In this document: positions 1-8,149 of the stretch, one piece after another
Layout of the letters: each line of letters opens with the position of its first letter
Position numbering within the stretch: the first letter of the stretch is position 1
Source: Mucilaginibacter myungsuensis
GTDB lineage: Bacteria; Bacteroidota; Bacteroidia; Sphingobacteriales; Sphingobacteriaceae
Direction of reading: 5' to 3'
Length of the DNA stretch: 64,000 nt
Assembly: GCF_015222005.1 (NCBI RefSeq)
Contig: NZ_JADFFL010000012.1
Location: 52,092 to 116,091 of the forward strand
The notes under the pieces: model-generated
The model's input: the letters and a program-made list of their open reading frames with translations, nothing else
What the model was told of the DNA's origin: nothing
The model's database searches: none
Translations under genes and position numbers: made by a program

Positions 1-1094
1 TACACGTTGGCGCTTTGGGCTGGAACGGTTTCCTGACCTTCGCTATCTTGTATTGGATCATCCCTCGCATTTACAAAACCGAATTGTTCTCTAAAAAACT
101 GGCATCGTTCCACTTTTGGGCAGGCACTTTAGGTATCATCTTTTACGCCGTGCCAATGTACTGGGCAGGTTTTACCCAAAGCCTGATGCTGAAGGAATTC
201 AACCCCGACGGCATGCTTAAGTACCCTAACTTTTTAGAGAGCACACTTCAGATATTACCGATGCACATGATGCGTTCGGTAGGTGGTGCCATCTATCTGT
301 TAGGTGTGATCGTGATGGGTTATAACCTGTACCGCACTATGCGCCAGGGTAGCCTGGTGGCTAATGAGGGTGCGCAAGCGATGCCTTTAGAACCGGCACA
401 TACGTTGGCTAAAGAATCTACTTTTCACCGCACGTTAGAGCGCCGCCCTATCCAATTGATGGTTTTGGCGCTGATAACCATCCTGGTAGGATCGGTGATA
501 GAACTAATGCCGACGATGACCATATCATCTAACGTACCGACCATTGCAAGTGTGAAACCATATACTCCATTGGAGTTACAAGGCCGTGATATTTACATCC
601 GTGAGGGTTGCTCTAACTGCCACTCACAAACTATCAGACCGTTCCGATCAGAGACCGAGCGTTATGGTGAATACAGCAAAGCGGGCGAATTTGTGTATGA
701 TCACCCTTTTCTTTGGGGATCTAAGCGTACCGGTCCGGATCTGGCAAGGATAGGCGGCAAGTACGGTAACGCCTGGCACTATAACCACATGATGGACCCA
801 CGACTAATGTCGCCGGGAAGTATCATGCCCGAGTATAGCTGGCTGTTGACCCAAAAGCTGGATACGACCACCACTATCGCCAAGATCAACGGTATGCGCA
901 AATTGGGTGTGCCCTATGCCGCCGGTTATGAAAATATTGCCAATCAGGATCTGGATAAGCAAGCCAAAGAGATAGCCGCCAACCTGTATGCCGATAAGAT
1001 CGAAGTGAAGAGCGATAAAGAGATCGTCGCCATCATAGCCTATTTGCAACGCCTGGGTACCGACATAAAAGCAAACAAAACCGCCACTAAATAA
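1..1094 (+). CDS. ccoNO: cbb3 cytochrome c oxidase, CcoN-CcoO fusion, 3' part
   Basis: The gene enters from the left edge; its first complete codon (position 3) is the His of HVGALGW, which in CcoN is the heme b ligand of the HxHxGALGW segment. The first ~125 residues are the last transmembrane helices of the catalytic CcoN subunit. After a short linker a new membrane anchor (ERRPIQLMVLALITILVG) starts the CcoO part, a periplasmic mono-heme cytochrome c with CSNCH near fragment residue 203 and the Met ligand in SIMPEYSWL. CcoN-CcoO fusions are usual in Bacteroidota, where bacteria often have one polypeptide instead of two. It reduces O2 to water at low oxygen while pumping protons. ccoQ, ccoP, ccoG and ccoH follow with gaps under 10 bp, so this is one operon whose promoter lies outside the window. 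Confidence 0.96.
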   Translation, partial: HVGALGWNGFLTFAILYWIIPRIYKTELFSKKLASFHFWAGTLGIIFYAVPMYWAGFTQSLMLKEFNPDGMLKYPNFLESTLQILPMHMMRSVGGAIYLLGVIVMGYNLYRTMRQGSLVANEGAQAMPLEPAHTLAKESTFHRTLERRPIQLMVLALITILVGSVIELMPTMTISSNVPTIASVKPYTPLELQGRDIYIREGCSNCHSQTIRPFRSETERYGEYSKAGEFVYDHPFLWGSKRTGPDLARIGGKYGNAWHYNHMMDPRLMSPGSIMPEYSWLLTQKLDTTTTIAKINGMRKLGVPYAAGYENIANQDLDKQAKEIAANLYADKIEVKSDKEIVAIIAYLQRLGTDIKANKTATK

Positions 1095-1102
1095 CCAAAG
1101 CC

Positions 1103-1291
1103 ATGTTTAAACAATTCACCGAAAATATTAACAGCCACCAGATATACCTGCTTACCTCCCTGGGGATATTCTTTGTCTTTTTTGTGGTGGTGGCCGTGAT
1201 GCTGATACGCATCCGCAAGCAACATATCGAGCATATGCAAGGCTTGCCATTACAAGATACTATCGACCCTAAACCTTTAAACCACGCATAG
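1103..1291 (+). CDS. ccoQ: CcoQ/FixQ-like small subunit of cbb3 oxidase
   Basis: A 62-residue protein with one transmembrane helix (about residues 15-36) and a short basic then polar cytoplasmic tail (RIRKQHIEHMQG). Size, topology and position between ccoNO and ccoP match the CcoQ subunit, which stabilises the cbb3 complex. Sequence conservation in this family is low, so the call depends mainly on position. It starts 8 bp after ccoNO and ends 4 bp before ccoP, so translation is probably coupled. Confidence 0.85.
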   Translation: MFKQFTENINSHQIYLLTSLGIFFVFFVVVAVMLIRIRKQHIEHMQGLPLQDTIDPKPLNHA

Positions 1292-1295
1292 CAAC

Positions 1296-2195
1296 ATGAA
1301 AAAGCTTTTATTGATACCGATGCTGGCTTTTGTGCTGCCTGCAATGGCCGAGGCCGAAGAGAAGCCTATATCCACAGGCGATCTACAAAACTATGTTGCC
1401 TATGCTGCTATCATGGGTATGCTACTGCTTTTCATCATTGCCTTATTGGTGGTGTTGAGAGCTCTCAAAGTAATGACCAAAGTAATGCTCCGTCAGCAAC
1501 AAGGCTATACCCATGCTGAGATCGCAGCCGAGCTGAACCCGGAGCAACCGAAGAAAGTAAAGAACGAGCTATGGCTGAAAGCGCTATCGTTAAAGCCAAT
1601 GTCGCAAGAGAAAAGTCTGCTGATCGAACACGATTACGACGGCATTCAGGAATTGGATAACCCTACCCCGGCCTGGTTCATGTGGTTGTTTTACGGCACG
1701 ATAGGTTTTGGCTTAGCTTATCTGGCGGTTTACCATGTGTTTGGCGTCGGCCAACTGCAGGATGCCGAATATGTGACCGAGGTGGCTCAAGCTGATAGCG
1801 CCAAAAAAGTATATCTGGCAAGAGCTGGTGAGCAGGTAGACGAGAATACCGTAAAGTTGGTAGCCGATGCTGGTGTGATCGATGCAGGTAAAGGCATATT
1901 CACGCAACATTGCGCGGCCTGCCATGGTGCGGAAGGACAAGGAGTAGTAGGCCCTAACCTGACCGACGTCTACTGGCTGCACGGTGGCAATATCAACGAT
2001 GTTTTTAAGACGATCAAGTACGGTGTAGCGGCCAAAGGCATGCCTACCTGGGAGAAACAGCTATCGCCTAAACAGATCTCGGATGTATCTAATTACATCC
2101 TCTCTTTAAAAGGTACTAACCCGCCAAACCCGAAAGCGCCACAGGGCGACGAATTGAAAGACGACACCAGTGCGGGCAGAACGGCATCAAACTAA
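1296..2195 (+). CDS. ccoP: cbb3 oxidase cytochrome c subunit CcoP, mono-heme
   Basis: 299 residues. A cleavable-looking N-terminal segment and a first membrane helix (about 30-57) are followed by a cytoplasmic linker and the CcoP signature YDGIQELDNPTPAWFMWLF with a second helix (about 128-150). The periplasmic part has a single c-type heme motif, CAACH at residue 206, with the distal Met in AKGMPTW. Proteobacterial CcoP normally carries two heme c groups; only one is present here, as in many Bacteroidota. It passes electrons from the quinol-cytochrome c branch to CcoO/CcoN. The C-terminal ~25 residues are polar and probably disordered. Confidence 0.95.
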   Translation: MKKLLLIPMLAFVLPAMAEAEEKPISTGDLQNYVAYAAIMGMLLLFIIALLVVLRALKVMTKVMLRQQQGYTHAEIAAELNPEQPKKVKNELWLKALSLKPMSQEKSLLIEHDYDGIQELDNPTPAWFMWLFYGTIGFGLAYLAVYHVFGVGQLQDAEYVTEVAQADSAKKVYLARAGEQVDENTVKLVADAGVIDAGKGIFTQHCAACHGAEGQGVVGPNLTDVYWLHGGNINDVFKTIKYGVAAKGMPTWEKQLSPKQISDVSNYILSLKGTNPPNPKAPQGDELKDDTSAGRTASN

Positions 2196-2201
2196 TTTAC
2201 A

Positions 2202-3575
2202 ATGAGCGCGATATTAGCAGCTGAAGGAACGGGAAAACGGAAATGGATATATCCGCTCATTCGTAAAGGTAAGTACTACAAATGGCGCTCGGCCATCAGT
2301 TATGTGTACCTGCTGTTCTTTTTTGCAGGGCCTTTTATACGCATAGGCGGCGAGCCATTATTGCTGCTCAATTTCCCCGAGCGCCACTTTGTGATCTTTG
2401 GGCAAAGCTTTTGGCCGCAGGATATCTTCTTGTTCATGCTGGCATCGCTGGTGGCATTGGTGTGCATTGTATTGTTCACGCTGGCTTTCGGACGTCTATT
2501 TTGCGGCTGGATCTGTCCGCAGACCATCTTTATGGAGATGGTGTTCCGCAAGATTGAAGAATGGATAGAGGGCGATGCCAACAAACGCAAAAAGCTGGAT
2601 GCCGGGCCGTGGACGCAGGATAAGATCATCAAGAAGACCGTAAAGCATGTGATCTTTTTGGTGGTGTCCTTCCTCATCGCCCATACCTTTTTGGCTTACG
2701 TCATTGGCAGTGATAATTTGTTCAAGATCGTTACCGAGCCGCTGAGTTTGCATATCGTCGGGTTCATCAGCATCTGGGTTTTTACCATTGTATTCTATTT
2801 GGTATATAGCCAGGTGCGCGAAATAGTTTGTACGGTTATCTGCCCTTACGGGCGCTTACAAAGCGTACTCATAGACCAGGACACATTGGTTATTGCGTAT
2901 AACGATGTGCGTGGTGAACCGCGAGGCAAACTATCTAAAAACGCTGACCCATTTAATTTAAAAGGCGATTGTGTGGATTGTGGCCTTTGCGTTTCTGTAT
3001 GCCCTACGGGTATAGACATTCGCAAGGGTACACAGATAGAGTGTGTGAACTGCACTGCCTGTATTGACGTGTGCAACGATGTGATGGTAAAGATCAATAA
3101 GCCATTAGATCTGATCGGTTACTATTCCGAGAACATGATCCACAAAAAGGAGAAACCATCTTTCACCTTGCGAATGAAAGCTTATGCCGGGGTGATCACC
3201 ATACTCACTTGCGTGTTAGGCTACTTCATCTTCAGTCGCAGCGATATGGATATGACCGTAATGCGCGGTGCTGGCATGCTGTACCAGGAGCAGCCGGGCG
3301 GCTACATCAGCAATATTTACAATGCCGAGATCATTAATAAGACCAATACTGATATGTCGGTGAACATTCGACCGGTAGACCCTGCCGTGAAGATCAGGTA
3401 TATTCAATCTTCATCCCAAGTAAGTAAAGGGGCTATGGTTAAAACAGTGTTTTTCGTGATGATGCCTGCATCGCACATACACAGCACTAAAACGGATATC
3501 AAATTAAGGCTATATAACGGCGATCAGTTAAAACAAACGGTAAGTACCAGTTTTGTGGGGCCAATAAACGAATAA
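2202..3575 (+). CDS. ccoG: CcoG/RdxA-type Fe-S membrane protein for cbb3 assembly
   Basis: 457 residues with about five transmembrane helices. The membrane part has CGWICPQ and CPYGRLQ motifs, as in NapH/CcoG proteins; the soluble part has two ferredoxin-type clusters, CVDCGLCVSVCP and CVNCTACIDVC (about residues 260-300). A C-terminal periplasmic Ig-like domain follows the last helix (about 335-352). CcoG (FixG, RdxA) is a Cu(II)-reducing assembly factor for cbb3 oxidase in the organisms where it has been studied. It begins 6 bp after ccoP and ends 2 bp before ccoH. Confidence 0.95.
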   Translation: MSAILAAEGTGKRKWIYPLIRKGKYYKWRSAISYVYLLFFFAGPFIRIGGEPLLLLNFPERHFVIFGQSFWPQDIFLFMLASLVALVCIVLFTLAFGRLFCGWICPQTIFMEMVFRKIEEWIEGDANKRKKLDAGPWTQDKIIKKTVKHVIFLVVSFLIAHTFLAYVIGSDNLFKIVTEPLSLHIVGFISIWVFTIVFYLVYSQVREIVCTVICPYGRLQSVLIDQDTLVIAYNDVRGEPRGKLSKNADPFNLKGDCVDCGLCVSVCPTGIDIRKGTQIECVNCTACIDVCNDVMVKINKPLDLIGYYSENMIHKKEKPSFTLRMKAYAGVITILTCVLGYFIFSRSDMDMTVMRGAGMLYQEQPGGYISNIYNAEIINKTNTDMSVNIRPVDPAVKIRYIQSSSQVSKGAMVKTVFFVMMPASHIHSTKTDIKLRLYNGDQLKQTVSTSFVGPINE

Positions 3576-3577
3576 TT

Positions 3578-3994
3578 ATGAATTGGGGAAGAGGTATCGT
3601 AGGCGGCATGGCCGTGTTCATGGTGTTTATACTGAGTTTGTGTTTCCAGATGTTCAGAGCTCCGGCCGATGAATATGATCACCAGTATTACGAGAAAGGC
3701 TTGGGTTATGACAAGGATTACAAGCGCGAGCGGCAAGTAGTGATAGATAAAGCCCAACCGACTATTGAGCATGCCGACGGGCAACTGCTTATTCTGTTCA
3801 CCGATACGGTTAATGGAAAAGCGAGGTTCATCCGTCCATCAAGCACGGCATTGGATAAAACCGTAATAATAAACAGTGGCCAAACAGCGGCCATTCCACT
3901 CGGCCATTTCAGCAAGGGCCGATGGACATTAGTGCTGGAGTGGCAAAGCCATAACAAAGATTATTTGTACCAGAAAGAGATCTACATCAAATGA
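3578..3994 (+). CDS. ccoH: FixH/CcoH family cbb3 assembly protein
   Basis: 138 residues with one N-terminal transmembrane helix (about 5-25) followed by an extracytoplasmic domain. The segment YYEKGLGYDKDYKRE is the typical FixH motif after the helix. CcoH is needed for stable assembly of cbb3 oxidase. The stop overlaps the start of the next gene by four bases (ATGA), a sign of coupled translation. Confidence 0.92.
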   Translation: MNWGRGIVGGMAVFMVFILSLCFQMFRAPADEYDHQYYEKGLGYDKDYKRERQVVIDKAQPTIEHADGQLLILFTDTVNGKARFIRPSSTALDKTVIINSGQTAAIPLGHFSKGRWTLVLEWQSHNKDYLYQKEIYIK

Positions 3995-4677
3995 GTACCG
4001 CGCAGATCGCCTTTTTTATTGGCCTTTTCGGCAGCGTGCATTGCGTGGGCATGTGCGGTCCGCTGGCCTTTGCCGTGCCGGTATCAAAGCGCGTTTGGTG
4101 GTATATTGTTAGCGATAAGATCTTATATAATCTTGGGCGGGTGATATCTTACACGCTATTAGGTTTCCTTATAGGTTTTGTTGGGCGGCAATTATGGATA
4201 TCCGGTATGCAGCAAGGCGTAAGTTTGCTAAGTGGTCTGCTGATCATTTTTGCGGGGCTATCCCGAATATTCAAATTCAAGTTGTCGCGCAGCAACAGAT
4301 CTATGTATGATATACTACCGATAAACAAAGCGTTAAACTATGTGCTAAAACACCGCGCGGGGCACTTGATCATCGGTATTATCAACGGTTTTTTGCCTTG
4401 CGGATTTGTTTACATCGCACTGGTGGGAGCTATTAATACCAATGCCCCAATAGCCGCAGCGGAATATATGTTTTGGTTCGGTTTGGGTACTTTTCCGTTG
4501 ATGCTGATCGCTACGGTCAGTGCAGCATCATTAGGGCCGCTCGTTCGTACGCGCATCAATAAAGCCATGCCTTATCTAATGGTGTGTTTGGGGCTTTGGT
4601 TCATTGTGCGGGGATCGGGGTTGAATGTGCCTTATTTGAGTGTAGCGAAGATGGGGAATGGGGTGGTTTGTGAATAG
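3991..4677 (+). CDS. SafE/UreH-type membrane protein, end of cbb3 operon
   Basis: 228 residues, about six transmembrane helices, family of sulfite exporter TauE/SafE or UreH-like proteins (COG2836). The N-terminal GSVHCVGMCGPLAFAVP and the later FLPCGFVYIAL form the paired Cys-containing motifs of this DsbD-like fold. In many bacteria this gene closes the cco operon and is thought to help copper handling or cofactor insertion for the oxidase; that role is inferred from location. It overlaps ccoH by 4 bp. Confidence 0.9.
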   Translation: MSTAQIAFFIGLFGSVHCVGMCGPLAFAVPVSKRVWWYIVSDKILYNLGRVISYTLLGFLIGFVGRQLWISGMQQGVSLLSGLLIIFAGLSRIFKFKLSRSNRSMYDILPINKALNYVLKHRAGHLIIGIINGFLPCGFVYIALVGAINTNAPIAAAEYMFWFGLGTFPLMLIATVSAASLGPLVRTRINKAMPYLMVCLGLWFIVRGSGLNVPYLSVAKMGNGVVCE

Positions 4678-4692
4678 CATTTTCGAAATCTC

Positions 4693-4794
4693 CGTCATCG
4701 CGAGCGCAGCGATCTCCGATCCTTAGGTCAGCCTTGCATATCCGCTCTGTTTATAGGGGATCGTCACGTCGCTGATAGAAGCGACTCACGATGA
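4693..4794. repeat. REP-like intergenic inverted repeat
   Basis: The left arm starts CGTCATCGCGAGCG and the right arm, read on the minus strand, starts TCATCGTGAGTCGCT. A related outer sequence (GTCATTGCGAGCG) opens the element at 35449-35586, so at least two copies of this family exist in the window. It lies directly after the cbb3 operon and could fold into a long hairpin. Confidence 0.6.
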
Positions 4795-4803
4795 AGATGG
4801 GGC

Positions 4804-4829
4804 GAAAAAGTGACAACCCTCACTTTTTC
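4804..4829 (+). promoter_or_regulatory. CRP/FNR-type operator A (perfect palindrome)
   Basis: GAAAAAGTGA, six bases (CAACCC), then TCACTTTTTC: a perfect 10-bp inverted repeat with the TGA-N6-TCA core spacing of CRP-family operators. Its centre (4816.5) is 81.5 bp before the start codon at 4898 and 58.5 bp before the last base of the -7 box. The same offset to the -7 box recurs at 8124-8149 and 10439-10464. Probable target of the receiver-CRP/FNR regulator at 8140-9189. Confidence 0.75.
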
Positions 4830-4867
4830 AACTGCCCGCCATCATCCCCTACCCACCGCCGACCAGC

Positions 4868-4875
4868 CATCTTTG
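4868..4875 (+). promoter_or_regulatory. -7 box CATCTTTG of the 113-residue membrane protein
   Basis: One mismatch to TAnnTTTG; followed by TAGTA as in the related promoter at 8078-8085 (TTTGTAG in both). The 5' leader would be about 15-20 bases. Confidence 0.6.
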
Positions 4876-4897
4876 TAGTATCAAAACAACATCAATT

Positions 4898-5239
4898 ATG
4901 GCAACTATAACAAGCGCCCCTGCAACATGGGCCAAACCCGAAACTCAAAAAACCGCCAACCTTTGGAATAAATTTATGGCCTTTGCCGATACGCAAAACA
5001 AGAACCGTACGCTGTGGTTCCTGGTATCTTTGGTGTCTCAGGGCGTGCTATTCCTTCCGATACCTGCTGTATTGATCTTCTACTTTGACGCGCCTGAATT
5101 GATTTTGGCCGTAACGCTCATCCTGTTCTTTTTGAACGTAGTGGCCGGGATGGGTGGCAGCAGTATACGTACTATGCTTACACTGTTTGCGACCAGTGCG
5201 ATCATTAATACGCTAATGATCCTGATCTTTACGATATAA
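4898..5239 (+). CDS. Small membrane protein of unknown function, operator-controlled
   Basis: 113 residues. A polar, cytosolic-looking N-terminus (about 1-38) precedes three hydrophobic segments (about 41-62, 67-87 and 94-112), separated by DAPE and GGSSIRT. I do not recognise a family. It sits just after the cbb3 operon but has its own promoter carrying the best copy of the CRP/FNR-type operator, and a strong terminator behind it, so it is a single-gene unit. Context suggests a role in respiration or adaptation to low oxygen; no catalytic motif is visible. Confidence 0.8.
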   Translation: MATITSAPATWAKPETQKTANLWNKFMAFADTQNKNRTLWFLVSLVSQGVLFLPIPAVLIFYFDAPELILAVTLILFFLNVVAGMGGSSIRTMLTLFATSAIINTLMILIFTI

Positions 5240-5278
5240 CATCTAAAGCTTTTCTCCCTGATCAATAATTATTGAGAG

Positions 5279-5309
5279 CTGTTAGCGTGTGTCCGCTAAC
5301 AGTTTTTTT
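5279..5309 (+). terminator. Rho-independent terminator
   Basis: CTGTTAGCG, loop TGTGTC, CGCTAACAG, then seven T. A perfect 9-bp stem 40 bp after the membrane protein gene. Confidence 0.9.
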
Positions 5310-5403
5310 GCTTTATTAGCATCACTATTTTAACGTGGGCAAAACCATTCCATAACATTTATGTAATGATATCGTTAGATTTACGATACCAAAACACTTC
5401 TTC

Positions 5404-6246
5404 TTGAGAAAGATATTAACCGCCGCCGTCTTTTGCTTTTCATTTCAGTTCGCCAACGCGCAGGTTACCGATACCCCAAAGGTAAATGTAGTAGATACTT
5501 TAAGAAAAGACCTATTCACCGCACCTGACACCGTTCCGCACCTACGCAGCAGATTAGCATCCATGATAGCTCCGACAATTTTCATGGCTTATGGAGCTGG
5601 TTCTTTCTACATCAAACCTTTGCAGCGGGTGGATAAATGGATGTATCAGGAATCTCAGGAGCGGCAATTGGTGCCATCGAGCAGGATAGAGAACGTTGTG
5701 CAGTATGCCCCAATGGTGCTTACCTACGGCTTAAATTTGGCGGGCGTGCATGGCAAACACACTTTTGTAGATCGGACGTTGATATTGGTACTTGCGCAAG
5801 GTTTTACGCAAGGCGTGACCTCTTTTGCCAAACATCGCACTTACCGCGAACGCCCCGACGGCCGCGATAACCTTTCTTTCCCTTCAGGCCATACCAGCAA
5901 CGCCTTTGCCGGCGCCGAGTTTATGGCGCAGGAGTTGGGCGATGTATCGCCCTGGTACACCGTGTTAGGTTACAGCTGCGCCACCTTTACGGCCATGAGC
6001 CGCATTACACACCGCGACCATTGGTTCAGCGATGTGATCGCGGGTGCCGGGGTCGGCATCTTTTGTACCAAGGGTGCTTACCTGCTTTATCCTTACCTGC
6101 GCAACGCGCTAACTAAAAAAGAAAAGACGAGCGATAAAATGGGGTTTATCCCGGCTGAAATAAAAGAAAGGCCGATCAAGAACAAAGTCCTTTTACCGAC
6201 CTACCAAAGCGGGACATTTGGGTTGGCTTTTGTGGCGCAGTTGTAG
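5404..6246 (+). CDS. PAP2-family phosphatase, exported
   Basis: 280 residues. The start is a TTG, since no in-frame ATG precedes the signal peptide (RKILTAAVFCFSFQFANA). The three PAP2 motifs are present: KHRTYRERP, PSGH and SRITHRDHWFSDV, which hold the phosphate-binding Lys/Arg and the two catalytic His. Such enzymes dephosphorylate phosphatidate, undecaprenyl pyrophosphate or lipid A on the outer face of the inner membrane or in the periplasm; the substrate cannot be told here. It converges with hemN, with only 3 bp between the stops. Confidence 0.88.
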   Translation: MRKILTAAVFCFSFQFANAQVTDTPKVNVVDTLRKDLFTAPDTVPHLRSRLASMIAPTIFMAYGAGSFYIKPLQRVDKWMYQESQERQLVPSSRIENVVQYAPMVLTYGLNLAGVHGKHTFVDRTLILVLAQGFTQGVTSFAKHRTYRERPDGRDNLSFPSGHTSNAFAGAEFMAQELGDVSPWYTVLGYSCATFTAMSRITHRDHWFSDVIAGAGVGIFCTKGAYLLYPYLRNALTKKEKTSDKMGFIPAEIKERPIKNKVLLPTYQSGTFGLAFVAQL

Positions 6247-6249
6247 ACA

Positions 6250-7617
6250 CTACACCGCCATGCTAAATAATTGCGTAGACGGCCTGTCCGCCCAAAGCCT
6301 CGCGTCCAGTGCCATGCATATATTCCTAAGGAAGTGTTGACCCAACTCAGTCACCTGTAACCCGTGGGAATTTAATTCTACCAGACCATCTTGCTCCAAT
6401 GCTTCTAAACGTTCAATGCCGTCGAACATCGCTTCTGATGGTTCGGTATGGTGGTTCCAACCGGTCTTGTTACGGCACATGATATTGAGGATATGTTTGC
6501 GGATGATCAGGTCGTCCGTCGTTAAAACGTGCCCTTTAAATACAGGCAACTCACCGGCGTTGATCATCTGCAGGTATTCTTCTACGGTCTTAACGTTCTG
6601 CGCAAAGCCGTACCAAGCATCGCCGATCGACGATACCCCAAGGCCGATCAGTAATTGTGTATGCTGATGCGTGTAGCCCATAAAGTTGCGGTGCAAGGTG
6701 CCGTTCTGCTGTGCCACCAATAGTTTATCGCCGGGCATGGCGAAGTGATCCATCCCGATCTCTTCATAACCAAAACTGCGCAACAGACTGCGTCCTATCT
6801 CGTGCAGTTTGCTTTTCAAATGTGGTTCAGGCAGGTCAAGTTCGGTAAATTTACGCTGACCGGGTTTTATCCAGGGTACATGGGCATAACTGTAAAAAGC
6901 TATGCGATCGGGTTTTAGTCCGGCAACAAATTTCATGGTATTGATCAGGCCATCCATAGTTTGCAGTGGCAGGCCGTAGATCAGGTCGTAATTGATGGAG
7001 GTGTAGCCGACCAACCGTGCTTTTAGCGTAATATCCAACACCTGCTCAAAACTTTGCTGGCGGTTTATGATATGCTGCACCTTCGGGTCAAAATCCTGTA
7101 TACCTAAGCTGAGGCGTTTAAATCCAAGGTTATATAAGGTTTGCAAATGTTCGGCCGTGGTATTGGCAGGATGCGCTTCAAAACTGAACTCCGCATCCGG
7201 ATGAACGATGACATCCGCCAATAAGCCCTGTATCAGCATCTGCAGATTTTCGGCTTTAAAAAAAGTCGGTGTACCACCACCTAAATGTATCTCTCGGATG
7301 TTCGGTTTCCGCCCTAAGATCTTGCGGTACGTCCCCCACTCTTTCAGCACAGCCTCAATGTAAGGTATCTCTACGCCATGGTTCTTGGTGATGCGGGTAT
7401 TGCAACCACAATAGGTGCAAAGGCTCTCGCAAAAGGGCAAGTGAACATACAGACTGACGCCTTCCTCATTATTGCTCTCGTTGAATGAGCGGGCGGTCAG
7501 CATTTCCCATTTATCGCGACTGAAAGTCGACTGATCCCAGTACGGCATAGTGGGGTAACTGGTATAGCGCGGCGCGGCCACGTTATATTTTTGTGCAAGA
7601 TGCGGATGGCGATACAT
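6250..7617 (-). CDS. hemN: Oxygen-independent coproporphyrinogen III oxidase
   Basis: 455 residues, close to the usual HemN length. The radical-SAM signature CESLCTYCGCN gives C63, C67, C70 and C72 (CX3CX2CXC), and GGGTP for SAM binding follows. HemN decarboxylates two propionates of coproporphyrinogen III to give protoporphyrinogen IX without O2, so it supplies heme when oxygen is low. It is 3 bp downstream of the orphan ldhA-domain gene and shares its promoter, which carries CRP/FNR-type operator B. hemN is a classic target of FNR/FixK control in other bacteria. Confidence 0.96.
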   Translation of the reverse strand: MYRHPHLAQKYNVAAPRYTSYPTMPYWDQSTFSRDKWEMLTARSFNESNNEEGVSLYVHLPFCESLCTYCGCNTRITKNHGVEIPYIEAVLKEWGTYRKILGRKPNIREIHLGGGTPTFFKAENLQMLIQGLLADVIVHPDAEFSFEAHPANTTAEHLQTLYNLGFKRLSLGIQDFDPKVQHIINRQQSFEQVLDITLKARLVGYTSINYDLIYGLPLQTMDGLINTMKFVAGLKPDRIAFYSYAHVPWIKPGQRKFTELDLPEPHLKSKLHEIGRSLLRSFGYEEIGMDHFAMPGDKLLVAQQNGTLHRNFMGYTHQHTQLLIGLGVSSIGDAWYGFAQNVKTVEEYLQMINAGELPVFKGHVLTTDDLIIRKHILNIMCRNKTGWNHHTEPSEAMFDGIERLEALEQDGLVELNSHGLQVTELGQHFLRNICMALDARLWADRPSTQLFSMAV

Positions 7618-7620
7618 AGC

Positions 7621-8055
7621 TTACAAAGTTTGGTTGTCGACTTTAACGGGGACAGCGGCACGACAAGCATTGGCGCAGGCGCAGGTATCGCCCACACATT
7701 TCTTTTGCTGATACATGTCCAGATTGCGGATGGTCTGATCAGCCATGGCTTGCGGTTCGGTGCTGAGCACGTTGGCTAATTTGATACCGTAGCGACCTGC
7801 AGCGGGTCTGTCGAGGTGATCGGTATCTATCGACTGTGTAACGATAAATCGCACATTCAGCAAAGCTAATTGCTCTATCACCTGTGCCGAAACATCGTCG
7901 GCGTTGGATACGATGACCGCATCCTTACCCGAGGCATAGGCCACCGTCTCCACACTCAGTGGATTGGCTATGATGGTGATATCGTGTTTTTTTTGATTGG
8001 CTTTGGCCAGATACTCCTTCTCTGACGGCTTTATGCTATAAGCGACAACTTTCAT
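7621..8055 (-). CDS. Orphan N-terminal domain of D-lactate dehydrogenase with Cys-rich tail
   Basis: 144 residues. Residues 1 to ~112 (MKVVAYSIKPSEKEYLAKAN onward) read like the first part of the substrate/catalytic domain of LdhA-type D-2-hydroxyacid dehydrogenases, including the DDVSAQVIEQLA and TDHLD segments. The NAD-binding domain with its GxGxxG motif and the catalytic Arg/Glu/His are absent, so it cannot be a normal dehydrogenase. Instead it ends in a Cys cluster, C120-x4-C125-x-C127-x3-C131, that could bind an Fe-S cluster or metal. The frame is clean and it is the first gene of an operon with hemN, which argues for a functional protein and not a remnant. Function unknown. Confidence 0.85.
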   Translation of the reverse strand: MKVVAYSIKPSEKEYLAKANQKKHDITIIANPLSVETVAYASGKDAVIVSNADDVSAQVIEQLALLNVRFIVTQSIDTDHLDRPAAGRYGIKLANVLSTEPQAMADQTIRNLDMYQQKKCVGDTCACANACRAAVPVKVDNQTL

Positions 8056-8077
8056 CCGATGCGATCTTTATGAGCTA

Positions 8078-8085
8078 CAAAAATA
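8078..8085 (-). promoter_or_regulatory. -7 box TATTTTTG of the ldhA-domain/hemN operon
   Basis: Perfect TAnnTTTG match on the minus strand, followed by TAG as at 4868-4875. Its last base is 58.5 bp from the centre of operator B and it lies 22 bp before the start codon. Confidence 0.75.
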
Positions 8086-8123
8086 TCGGACAGTAGACAA
8101 GCGCGGCGTGAGGGTGGTCAGCA

Positions 8124-8149
8124 GAGAAAGTGATCTTGGTCAGTTTTTC
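8124..8149 (-). promoter_or_regulatory. CRP/FNR-type operator B for the hemN operon
   Basis: On the minus strand: GAAAAACTGA, N6 (CCAAGA), TCACTTTCTC. Compared with operator A the two arms differ at two positions. The centre (8136.5) is 81.5 bp before the start at 8055, identical to operator A. It overlaps the stop codon of the receiver-CRP/FNR gene, so the regulator gene and its target operon are packed together. Confidence 0.72.

Noticed and set aside
4693..4794. Part of operator A or a riboswitch
   Set aside because: The same outer word occurs at 35449, away from any such operator, so it is a dispersed repeat.
5262..5275. TCAATAATTATTGA palindrome as an FNR-type box
   Set aside because: It lies behind a gene and just before a terminator, not upstream of a promoter, and the half-site spacing differs from FNR sites.
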